From assembly GCA_036752905.1 (NCBI GenBank), contig DAIORT010000024.1:1-5379 (forward strand): 5,379 nt of DNA, in the 5' to 3' direction. Below the pieces are notes generated by a model, which ran no database searches, was not told where the DNA came from, and saw only the letters and a list, made by a program, of their open reading frames with translations. The DNA comes from UBA4877 sp002399345. GTDB taxonomy: Bacteria; Bacillota; Thermoanaerobacteria; Thermoanaerobacterales; UBA4877. Both the position numbers and the translations under genes were made by a program. This document shows, piece by piece, positions 1-5,183 of this stretch. How positions within the stretch are numbered: position 1 is the first letter of the stretch; every line of letters begins with the position of its first letter.

Positions 1-5
1 AGCAT
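1..5 (-). CDS. Start of a gene running off the left edge (partial)
   Basis: Only the start codon and two further bases are inside the window: ATG on the minus strand at 5-3. It is supported by a very strong Shine-Dalgarno sequence (GAGGAGGTG at 20-12) six bases upstream. The gene follows marR in the same orientation about 135 bp away, so it is probably the partner or target of the regulator. Such partners are often transporters or efflux pumps, but nothing of the product can be seen here. Confidence 0.6.
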
Positions 6-11
6 AAAAAA

Positions 12-20
12 CACCTCCTC
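12..20 (-). promoter_or_regulatory. Strong ribosome binding site for the edge gene
   Basis: GAGGAGGTG read on the minus strand is almost fully complementary to the 16S rRNA 3' end. It sits six T residues before the ATG at 5-3. This is the main evidence that a gene begins at the window edge. Confidence 0.65.
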
Positions 21-105
21 AATTTCAGGATGTTTACTTACCTGCTGCTCCCTTGTTTCAAATTACTAATGGAAAAACATAAATTCGTTAGCAATCATAG
101 TTTTA

Positions 106-135
106 ATTAACCTACGACCCATGCCGTAGGTTAAT
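106..135. repeat. Perfect 11-bp inverted repeat between marR and the next gene
   Basis: ATTAACCTACG (106-116) and CGTAGGTTAAT (125-135) are perfect inverted copies separated by an 8-base loop. The element begins six bases after the marR stop codon. On the minus strand, the direction of transcription, it is followed by TAAAAC rather than a T tract, so it does not look like a standard intrinsic terminator. The plus side is T-rich, but no plus-strand gene precedes it. It may be a regulator binding site in front of the downstream gene, or an RNA hairpin separating expression of the two genes. The symmetry is seen; the function is inferred. Confidence 0.6.
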
Positions 136-140
136 CTGAT

Positions 141-563
141 TTATTTTTCTAACATCATCTTCAAAAGCTTTCTCCGAATCCGGATGTATGCCTCAGCATC
201 TTCTGGACCGAGATATTCCAACATCTCCACCAAGCCTTCTAATAATACTGATCGATCTTTTTCAATTAAATGAGCGCCTTTATCCGTTAGTCTGACGATG
301 ACCTTACGGTTATCCTGTGCATCTACTGTTCTTGTAATTAAGCCATCTCTTTCAAGTTGCTTTAATATCACTGCAATCCGGGCACTGCTGACCATCATGC
401 TTTTACTCAGATCCTTTGGATAAGCTTCATTATTGTTGGACGCCAAATAATTCAGTGCAAAATTTTCACCGATCATCATTTTTGAAAGCTGGCGCTCTGC
501 TTTTATCTGTGGCATATTCGCCCTTATATCTAATAATTTCTCAGCCATGTGTCGATAGTCCAT
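141..563 (-). CDS. MarR-family winged-helix transcriptional regulator
   Basis: This is a 140-residue protein, the usual size for a MarR-family dimeric repressor. N- and C-terminal helices (about 1-30 and 105-140) would form the dimer interface. The central winged helix-turn-helix runs from about 33 to 97. Its recognition helix lies near V58-R72, followed by the family-typical LERDGLITR, the wing with DAQDNRK (81-87) and LTDKG (92-96). The ATG at 563 is preceded by AGGAAG at 576-571, seven bases upstream, which supports this start. A near-consensus promoter with an overlapping palindrome lies just upstream, suggesting autorepression. The next gene on the same strand begins about 135 bp downstream and is the likeliest target. 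The ligand cannot be predicted. The gene looks more AT-rich than the operon starting at 872. Confidence 0.93.
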   Translation of the reverse strand: MDYRHMAEKLLDIRANMPQIKAERQLSKMMIGENFALNYLASNNNEAYPKDLSKSMMVSSARIAVILKQLERDGLITRTVDAQDNRKVIVRLTDKGAHLIEKDRSVLLEGLVEMLEYLGPEDAEAYIRIRRKLLKMMLEK

Positions 564-586
564 TGCGTCACTTCCTAACGAAGATA

Positions 587-610
587 GCTAACTCTATTAG
601 AGATATTAGC
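587..610. promoter_or_regulatory. Palindrome overlapping marR -10 and +1, probable operator
   Basis: CTCTA-T-TAGAG (592-602) is a perfect palindrome of two 5-bp arms. It is flanked by a second inverted pair, GCTAA (587-591) and TTAGC (606-610), with a 3-bp asymmetry on one side. The structure covers most of the -10 hexamer and the expected start site of marR. MarR proteins typically repress by binding such near-palindromes at their own promoters. Assigning this one to the MarR encoded here is inference. Confidence 0.55.
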
Positions 611-631
611 ATAATAGTTATTACTTGTCAA
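603..631 (-). promoter_or_regulatory. Sigma-A-type promoter of marR
   Basis: On the minus strand, TTGACA (631-626, perfect -35) is followed by exactly 17 bases and TAATAT (608-603, one mismatch to TATAAT). Transcription should start near 596, leaving a leader of about 33 nt with the AGGAAG ribosome binding site at 576-571. Spacing and consensus match make this the best promoter in the window. Confidence 0.8.
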
Positions 632-722
632 GGACCATTTATACAGTTTGAGCTAATTGCAATTTAAAGTAAAACACATTTATCTCTGTTAAAATGTATC
701 TTTCATGTATTCTTTAACGATG

Positions 723-767
723 GTGTGGGAGGGAAAAGAAATTTCTCCCTACTCGATTAAGCCACAC
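723..767. repeat. Imperfect nested hairpin
   Basis: Outer arms GTGTGG (723-728) and CCACAC (762-767) enclose inner arms AGGGA (730-734) and TCCCT (746-750), with a GAAATTTC palindrome (738-745) inside. Neither side carries a T tract, so it is a weak terminator candidate for the ABC operon. It could equally be an end of a lost mobile element. The pairing is seen; the role is unknown. Confidence 0.4.
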
Positions 768-871
768 TTATAAAGGAGAACGAATTGAACTGCAAAGCTG
801 CCATCACTATGTTAAGTTTGATCTTATAAGTCATAACATAACAAAAATTAAACTTAATGTCAATAAATGAC

Positions 872-1738
872 TCATATATCCTTTCTGTTAAATACCCTAA
901 TGGCGCACCATAGCATAGCTGCCGCATATAGGGCGGCGTACAGCACCATCCACACCGATGGTTCCAATACCGAGCCGCCAAAAGGGGATATATCCAGGAT
1001 ATCCAGGCTGAGTCCACTTTCGATTTCAAGCATGGAGGAAAACATCTTGCGGTAAATAGTATCGGTAGGCATGATGAGGCCGGATATAATGCCAATATTG
1101 ACAAGGCTTGCATTACCTACCGAGGCGCCTATCTGCTCCATCATACCGCCCACCGAGGCCAGGCCGTAAAGTATTATGGATACAACGCCCGCACCTATGG
1201 TATTTAACGCCGTCGACCCCAGTATGGTAAACGACAGCAGTATGACGGGAATAAGGTCAAACAGGGCCAGGCCCTTTAAAATCTTTGCAATGCCTATTCC
1301 CCGCAGCAGATCGGACCCCATAATTGCGTTTATACCTATTACCGCTAAAAACATGCAGGACGCATATAACATCATTATGCACCCGATACCTATGAACTTC
1401 CCCATTACAATCTCCGTCCGCGAAACCGGTTTAGAAGCCACCGAATACATTATTCCGTTATCAACCTCGGAGGATATGCTTCCGGAAGACGTCAAAATCA
1501 CCAGCAAAGCCACTATAAAACTGGCAAAATAAAGCCCCACCGATATCAGCTGGGATTGCATCATGGCGTTGCTCAAGAGGTCAGACCCGGTCATATCTTT
1601 AAACAGCAGGTGAAGCCCTGTACCGTAAAGAAACAAATAAGCCAGGCTCAAAACCGCACCCAGCACAAAGGCTTTCTTTTTGTATATCTCTTTAAAGCTC
1701 ATCCCTATTATTGCTGCCACTACCTTCACGCTCCTCAT
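872..1738 (-). CDS. ABC-2-type transporter permease
   Basis: This 288-residue integral membrane protein forms the channel partner of the ATPase encoded just upstream. About six hydrophobic segments are visible, near residues 22-45, 65-86, 112-140, 155-178, 182-205 and 262-280. The stretch SSEVDNGIMYSVASKPVSR followed by EIVMGKFIG is the hallmark cytoplasmic loop of ABC-2 permeases (compare E-x-G-T-hydrophobic-SKPVSR-x-E-x-x-x-GK). The N-terminal MSFKEIYKKKAF also fits this family, whose members often begin with a short helix containing FKE. The start overlaps the 3' end of the ATPase gene by 47 nt, which suggests translational coupling. The assumed ATG at 1738 has no good ribosome binding site; GTG at 1720 and ATG at 1702 are alternatives. 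The substrate is unknown; peptides, antibiotics or lipids are typical of the family. Confidence 0.88.
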   Translation of the reverse strand: MRSVKVVAAIIGMSFKEIYKKKAFVLGAVLSLAYLFLYGTGLHLLFKDMTGSDLLSNAMMQSQLISVGLYFASFIVALLVILTSSGSISSEVDNGIMYSVASKPVSRTEIVMGKFIGIGCIMMLYASCMFLAVIGINAIMGSDLLRGIGIAKILKGLALFDLIPVILLSFTILGSTALNTIGAGVVSIILYGLASVGGMMEQIGASVGNASLVNIGIISGLIMPTDTIYRKMFSSMLEIESGLSLDILDISPFGGSVLEPSVWMVLYAALYAAAMLWCAIRVFNRKDI

Positions 1739-2627
1739 CTATCATGCCGATAAATATATCCTCCAGATTAGTTTTGGATGTACCCACCTCATATATATTG
1801 CCACCGTTTTGTGCTATGGTTCTCACAATACCGGGTATTTCCGATTCGCCCTCTATAGTTATCTCCAGTATGCCGCCATGGATGGTTACCTTCCTGCCTT
1901 CATCCTTAAGTGCCGATAGCGCGGCATCATCTACGCCCCCCAGCCTGATCTCCAGTTTTTTATTCTTTTTCATCAGCTCATCCAAGCTGCCGGAGGCTAT
2001 TATATGTCCATTGTCAATAATGGCCACATGGTCACATGTAAGCTCCACCTCACTTAAAAGATGGCTATTTAAAAATACCGTGACTCCGTCATTCTTTAAA
2101 ACCTCTATTATATTTCTAACATCCCTCCGCCCCACAGGATCCAGAGCGGATGTCGGCTCATCCAGAAATACAAGCTTGGGCGAGGGTAGCAAGGCAGAGG
2201 CCAGGCCAAGCCTCTGCTGCATCCCCTTGCTAAACGTCCTTATCTGCTGTCTCTTATGATCGCCTATACCGCACAAATCCAGCAGTTTGTCTATCCTGCC
2301 ATCTATATCACTCATATCCATTTTGTACAATCTGGCATGGAACATGAGCAGCTCCTGCGGCGTGAGATAATCCTGAAAACGAAATAGTTCAGGAAGATAA
2401 CCTATGGACCTGCGCGCATTAACGTCGCCAATCGGCCTCGAGAGCACGCTTCCCTCCCCCGAACTGGGCCGGCAGAGCCCGACAAGGGTCTTAATAAGGG
2501 TGCTCTTGCCCGCCCCGTTAGGGCCCAAGAATCCAAAAACCTCACCCTCGTCTACACTTAAGGTAACGTCCCTGCATCCTCCATTACCGTTAAATATCTT
2601 TGTCAAATGCCGTGTCTCAATAATCAT
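1692..2627 (-). CDS. ABC transporter ATP-binding protein (CcmA-like)
   Basis: This 311-residue ATPase would energise the adjacent permease. All nucleotide-binding motifs are present in order: Walker A GPNGAGKST (35-43), a Q-loop position occupied by Glu in GYLPE (76-80) as is common in ABC-2 ATPases, signature FSKGM (132-136), Walker B LVFLDE (152-157), D-loop SALD (160-163) and switch His189. The domain ends near 225. The remaining ~85 residues form a small alpha/beta tail typical of this subfamily, ending with the NLEDIFIGMI motif that precedes the end of many such proteins. The start is supported by GAGGTGA, which lies inside the last codons of the anti-sigma gene; the gap between the genes is 4 nt. 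Being third in a sigma-led operon suggests an exporter induced by envelope stress. The B. subtilis counterpart by context would be yxlF, but I do not claim orthology. Confidence 0.94.
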   Translation of the reverse strand: MIIETRHLTKIFNGNGGCRDVTLSVDEGEVFGFLGPNGAGKSTLIKTLVGLCRPSSGEGSVLSRPIGDVNARRSIGYLPELFRFQDYLTPQELLMFHARLYKMDMSDIDGRIDKLLDLCGIGDHKRQQIRTFSKGMQQRLGLASALLPSPKLVFLDEPTSALDPVGRRDVRNIIEVLKNDGVTVFLNSHLLSEVELTCDHVAIIDNGHIIASGSLDELMKKNKKLEIRLGGVDDAALSALKDEGRKVTIHGGILEITIEGESEIPGIVRTIAQNGGNIYEVGTSKTNLEDIFIGMIDEEREGSGSNNRDEL

Positions 2628-2631
2628 AATG

Positions 2632-3726
2632 TCACCTCACCGACCGCGCTGTTTTTATTGCCTCTTGTTCGTTTTTAAAATTACCGTTTAGATTATATAT
2701 TACGCCGTCGTCTGCCCACACCACATTATAGTAATTATAGTCATCATAATCGGACAGATACAATAAACCCGGCTTGCCGTTGATGTTAATATCCTTGGTA
2801 TGCTCATCATCAGCAGGTACTGGCAGCGTATCCTCCCAGTCATCAATACCTGAAAGCTGTTCTCTTATATTCTGCGGAATAAAAGGCAGCTGCAAGATTG
2901 TCTTCCTCACCGAGTCAGCATCCACACCGTCAGGCACACCTATCTCCGGGGAGGCAATCTCAGTCAGAGTAAGATAATCCGATTCATCACTTCCGGAATA
3001 AGGCATGGTAACCTCTCCTCCCAGCTTAACGGTAAACTCCTTGCCGTTAAGATCATCTGGAAGCAATGCATTTCCACCCAGGCTTTTTATAAACTTATTT
3101 ACCTCGTCCGTATTGAGTTTAAACTTCATTGAACCCGGCTTCATCACGGACGGATTTGTCGCTTCGGCCTTAAAGGGAAGATTTTTAATCTCTTTAATAT
3201 CGAAATCCACAGACCCCCGCGCCTCTTCCATACTCATATCCTGGTTAGTACTGGAGATATTATCGGCGGTAAGGGCCCCGAATTTATCCAGATCCAACGT
3301 GCTTGAACCTCCATCCAGGTTAGCCAGTGAATTCTGTATCTCACTTAAATCCTGCTCTGTCACCTTAACCGTCGCTACCTTATTAACCCTGAAAATCTGA
3401 AGAAATGACTGTGCCGCCGCCTGTACGGGTGGGAATGTCATGGATATCCCTACCGCCGTCACCAAAACGGCAGCTATAGCTCCTTTTTTATATTTGTTCA
3501 ACATATCTATAAAACTCCTCCTTTTTTCTATTTTTGCCATCCCTTTTACATGAATATCATCAAACCTGCCAAAAGCATCCTCTGCAAAATCCTGATTTGC
3601 TTTAAGTTTATCATAAATTTCTTTGCAACTGCTGCAGGAGTATATGTGCTCTTTAATTCTTTTAGCCTCATCCCTCCCCAGTTCTCCGTCTAAATAAGCC
3701 TGTATAGCCCCTTCCGTATAGTGCAC
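2632..3726 (-). CDS. Zinc-binding transmembrane anti-sigma factor
   Basis: This is a 364-residue single-pass membrane protein, predicted to sequester the ECF sigma factor encoded just upstream. The N-terminal cytoplasmic domain carries the zinc anti-sigma motif H27-x3-C31-x2-C34, preceded by the typical AYLDGEL segment (10-16). A hydrophobic helix spans about 82-98. The remaining ~265 residues are extracytoplasmic. They end in a conserved-looking tail (VVWADDGVIYNLNGNF, then a short helix) resembling the C-terminal domain called DUF4367 in Clostridial anti-sigma factors; that name is from memory. I chose GTG at 3726 because a perfect AAGGAGGTG (3741-3733) sits six bases upstream. An upstream in-frame TTG at 3744 would place that ribosome binding site inside the coding sequence. 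The start lies one base after the sigma stop codon, so the two are probably translationally coupled. Confidence 0.88.
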   Translation of the reverse strand: MHYTEGAIQAYLDGELGRDEAKRIKEHIYSCSSCKEIYDKLKANQDFAEDAFGRFDDIHVKGMAKIEKRRSFIDMLNKYKKGAIAAVLVTAVGISMTFPPVQAAAQSFLQIFRVNKVATVKVTEQDLSEIQNSLANLDGGSSTLDLDKFGALTADNISSTNQDMSMEEARGSVDFDIKEIKNLPFKAEATNPSVMKPGSMKFKLNTDEVNKFIKSLGGNALLPDDLNGKEFTVKLGGEVTMPYSGSDESDYLTLTEIASPEIGVPDGVDADSVRKTILQLPFIPQNIREQLSGIDDWEDTLPVPADDEHTKDININGKPGLLYLSDYDDYNYYNVVWADDGVIYNLNGNFKNEQEAIKTARSVR

Positions 3727-3727
3727 A

Positions 3728-4246
3728 TTATTCACCTCCTTCAAACAAAGATTTAAACTTTGCTTGTGCCCTTGCTATAATGGTGCCCACCGATGATTTT
3801 TTTATATTAAGTACCTGCGATATTTCTTTATAGGAATAACCGGAGTATTTCAGCACAAGCACCTCGGCATCCCTCCTCTTCATCCTGCTAAGCGCCCTCC
3901 TCACCGCCTGTCTTTCTATATGACAAAGGGCTGTTTCATCTACATAGGCGGCTTTCTCCATCAATGTTCCGTTCTCCCTTCTCCTTCGGGCTGAATCAGA
4001 CCGGATACGGTTTTTTGCAAGGTTTATAGCTACCCTTGTCACCCAGGCCGGCAGATTATCTATATTCGCGGGTAGGGCATTGTACAGCTTTATAAATGCT
4101 TCCTGCACTACGTCCTCGGCATCCGGCCCGGCCATAATATGTACGGCCATGCATACTCTCTTATAATTTTCTTCATATATCTCTTTAAACACTTCTCCGT
4201 CTATCTGCCTCACCCCGCTTTCACTTATATAACACATCAAAACCAT
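3728..4246 (-). CDS. ECF-family RNA polymerase sigma factor
   Basis: About 172 residues, the normal size for an extracytoplasmic-function sigma factor. Region 2 covers about 20-85 and includes FKEIYEENYKRV and the core-binding/-10-recognition segment DAEDVVQEAFIKLYNAL. Region 4 covers about 110-170, with a helix-turn-helix at YSYKEISQVLNIKKSSVG followed by TIIARAQAKFKSLF, which would read the -35. There is no region 3, as expected. It leads the operon and is followed after one base by its probable anti-sigma factor. The start is uncertain. ATG at 4246 is used here, but TTG at 4258, ATG at 4237 and GTG at 4213 are in frame and none has a clear ribosome binding site. Family alignment favours a start only about nine residues before FKEIYEENY, which would be GTG at 4213. 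The upstream region overlaps a pseudogene on the other strand. Confidence 0.92.
   Translation of the reverse strand: MVLMCYISESGVRQIDGEVFKEIYEENYKRVCMAVHIMAGPDAEDVVQEAFIKLYNALPANIDNLPAWVTRVAINLAKNRIRSDSARRRRENGTLMEKAAYVDETALCHIERQAVRRALSRMKRRDAEVLVLKYSGYSYKEISQVLNIKKSSVGTIIARAQAKFKSLFEGGE
3733..3741 (-). promoter_or_regulatory. RBS of the anti-sigma gene, inside sigma's last codons
   Basis: AAGGAGGTG on the minus strand precedes the GTG start at 3726 by six bases. The same bases encode the Glu-Gly-Gly-Glu end of the sigma factor. The site decides the anti-sigma start and couples its translation to that of sigma. Confidence 0.8.
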
Positions 4247-4278
4247 ATTCTGTGACAAATAAATTGATTGATCTATGA

Positions 4279-5080
4279 TTACGTGATAGTATATTTGTAG
4301 TTTTTACCATAATTCTATTATACACGCTCATCTTTTTACTTACGGCAATTTTATCATTAAGTTTTTCGTTGCCTGCCTTTGCACAAAGTTCGGCAAAGAT
4401 CTCGGTATATGTAAATGGGCTGCCTATATCCTTTGAGGCTGCACCTGTCATTATGGGCGGCCATACCTTGGTGCCCTTCAGGGTCATAGCTGAACAAATC
4501 TGTTCGGCATACCCTATCCCCAGGATTCCGCAGGTAACACCGATATGATCGGAAATCTGGCTCTGGATTGGTATAGCCTGGATAAGGGCGGGAATCTCCT
4601 TGCCCAAAGCAGGACAGGCTGGCAGCGCCCGGAGGACTGGGCTACACCGGAAGCAGTGAACAATTAAAATCGGTGCAGAATAGCTTCACCTCATTTGTAA
4701 AACAGCTATCACAAAAGCTGGCGGCATCAGGCCGCAGTCTCACGCTTACCCTTCATGCACCCAACAGCGCATACAAGGGTTATGATTACGCAGCCTTGGG
4801 CAAATCGGTGGATAAAATAATAATAATGGCTTATGGTTACGGTAAAACACCCGAACCGGTAAATTCCGTCAGCCAGGCCATTAAAAACGCCGTATCCAAG
4901 GTACATGCATCCAAGCTGGTATTGAGCATATCGGTACCTACAGAGACATCGGACAGCCTGCCTGACAAGGTGGGAATCGCAAAAAAGTACGGTCTAAACG
5001 GTATAGCGATTTGGCGGCTGGGTCTGGTAACACCACAAATGTGGAACATGCTCAGGACTTCTGTAATACCAATAAAATAA
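4279..5080 (+). pseudogene. Degraded secreted stalk-domain / GH18 glycoside hydrolase
   Basis: Three reading frames on the plus strand each encode part of one recognisable protein. Positions 4279-4500 give a signal peptide (hydrophobic run ending SLPAFAQ) and the first ~40 residues of a copper-amine-oxidase N-terminal ('stalk') domain, including PVIMGGHTLVPFRVIAE. Frame then changes between 4494 and 4548. The next frame, to about 4640, encodes the start of a GH18 barrel (YPQDSAGNTDMIGNLALDWY, then TGWQRPEDW). A second change near 4631-4640 leads to the C-terminal part of GH18: LGYTGSS, YDYAALGK, DKIIIMAYGYG, GLNGIAIWRLGLV, with stop at 5078-5080. The segment expected between RPEDW and LGYTG, which holds the DxxDxDxE catalytic motif, is absent, as is most of the stalk domain. 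No start codon is in frame before the signal peptide. The intact family cleaves N-acetylglucosamine polymers such as chitin or peptidoglycan outside the cell; this copy should be inactive. GTG at 4673 could at most start a 135-residue fragment. Confidence 0.85.
4280..4305 (-). promoter_or_regulatory. Candidate ECF-type promoter of the sigma operon
   Basis: On the minus strand, AAAAAC (4305-4300, containing the AAC core of ECF -35 elements) is followed by exactly 16 bases and CGTA (4283-4280). This resembles the TGAAAC-N16-CGTA pattern recognised by Bacillus ECF sigma factors. The start site would fall near 4273, about 27 nt before the ATG at 4246. Such a promoter would be read by the operon's own sigma factor. 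The match is short and could be chance. Confidence 0.4.
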
Positions 5081-5110
5081 TAACTGCAGCGTATATATTT
5101 AAAGCATCTT

Positions 5111-5142
5111 TTGAACACATGACATACCTCATACATACTATA
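5111..5142 (+). promoter_or_regulatory. Candidate promoter of the LysM gene (sporulation or sigma-A type)
   Basis: CATACTATA (5134-5142) matches the CATA-N3-TA form of the sigma-K -10 element, with AC dinucleotides 17 and 15 bases upstream (5115-5116, 5117-5118) as a possible -35. The overlapping CATACATA (5130-5137) is one base from a sigma-E -10. Alternatively TTGAAC (5111-5116), 17 bases, then CATACT would be a weak sigma-A promoter. A sporulation promoter would fit a LysM coat protein, but the region is AT-rich and such short motifs arise by chance. Confidence 0.35.
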
Positions 5143-5183
5143 TATTAGATTTAGATTAAAATCAGTGAAGGTGGTGTTCATAG

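Larger units (their letters stand above)
564..871. other. Noncoding stretch between the ABC operon and marR
   Basis: No convincing gene lies here. Besides the marR promoter and operator at the left end, I see four structures. One is a near-tandem pair ATGTATCTTTC/ATGTATTCTTT (694-715), with GTTAAA and TTTAAC (688-693, 713-718) flanking its core. The second is a bulged hairpin at 723-767. The third is an AT-rich inverted repeat, TTAAGTTT (812-819) against AAACTTAA (850-857). The fourth is a 14-codon plus-strand reading frame, TTG at 785 to TAA at 829, with AAGGAG six bases upstream. No standard terminator (GC stem plus T run on the minus strand) is visible after the permease stop. Confidence 0.6.

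Noticed and set aside
106..135. Intrinsic terminator after marR.
   Set aside because: The stem is perfect, but the transcribed strand continues TAAAAC rather than a T tract. The T-rich side belongs to the plus strand, where no gene ends.
785..829. A 14-codon plus-strand reading frame beginning TTG with AAGGAG six bases upstream.
   Set aside because: It is too short to recognise, uses a weak start codon and has no convincing promoter. It may be a chance frame or the stub of a lost gene.
812..857. AT-rich inverted repeat after the permease as the operon terminator.
   Set aside because: The stem is only A/T-rich with a mismatch and a 24-base loop, and no T run follows on the minus strand.
757..1113. 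A 118-codon minus-strand frame overlapping the 3' end of the permease gene.
   Set aside because: It is a different-frame shadow of the permease, which has clear membrane segments and ABC-2 motifs in its own frame.
4310..4325. TATAAT on the minus strand upstream of sigma as a sigma-A promoter.
   Set aside because: The -10 box is perfect, but I found no acceptable -35 at 16-18 bases. The nearest, TTGCCG, is about 20 bases away. It remains a possible weak second promoter.
4221..4607. A 128-codon minus-strand open frame upstream of sigma.
   Set aside because: It lies antisense to the stalk/GH18 remnant, whose plus-strand translation gives clear family motifs. Its own translation has no recognisable features and it overlaps the sigma start region.
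4837..5181. A 114-codon minus-strand frame antisense to the GH18 remnant.
   Set aside because: It is antisense to a well-supported coding remnant. It has no ribosome binding site of note and no family resemblance.
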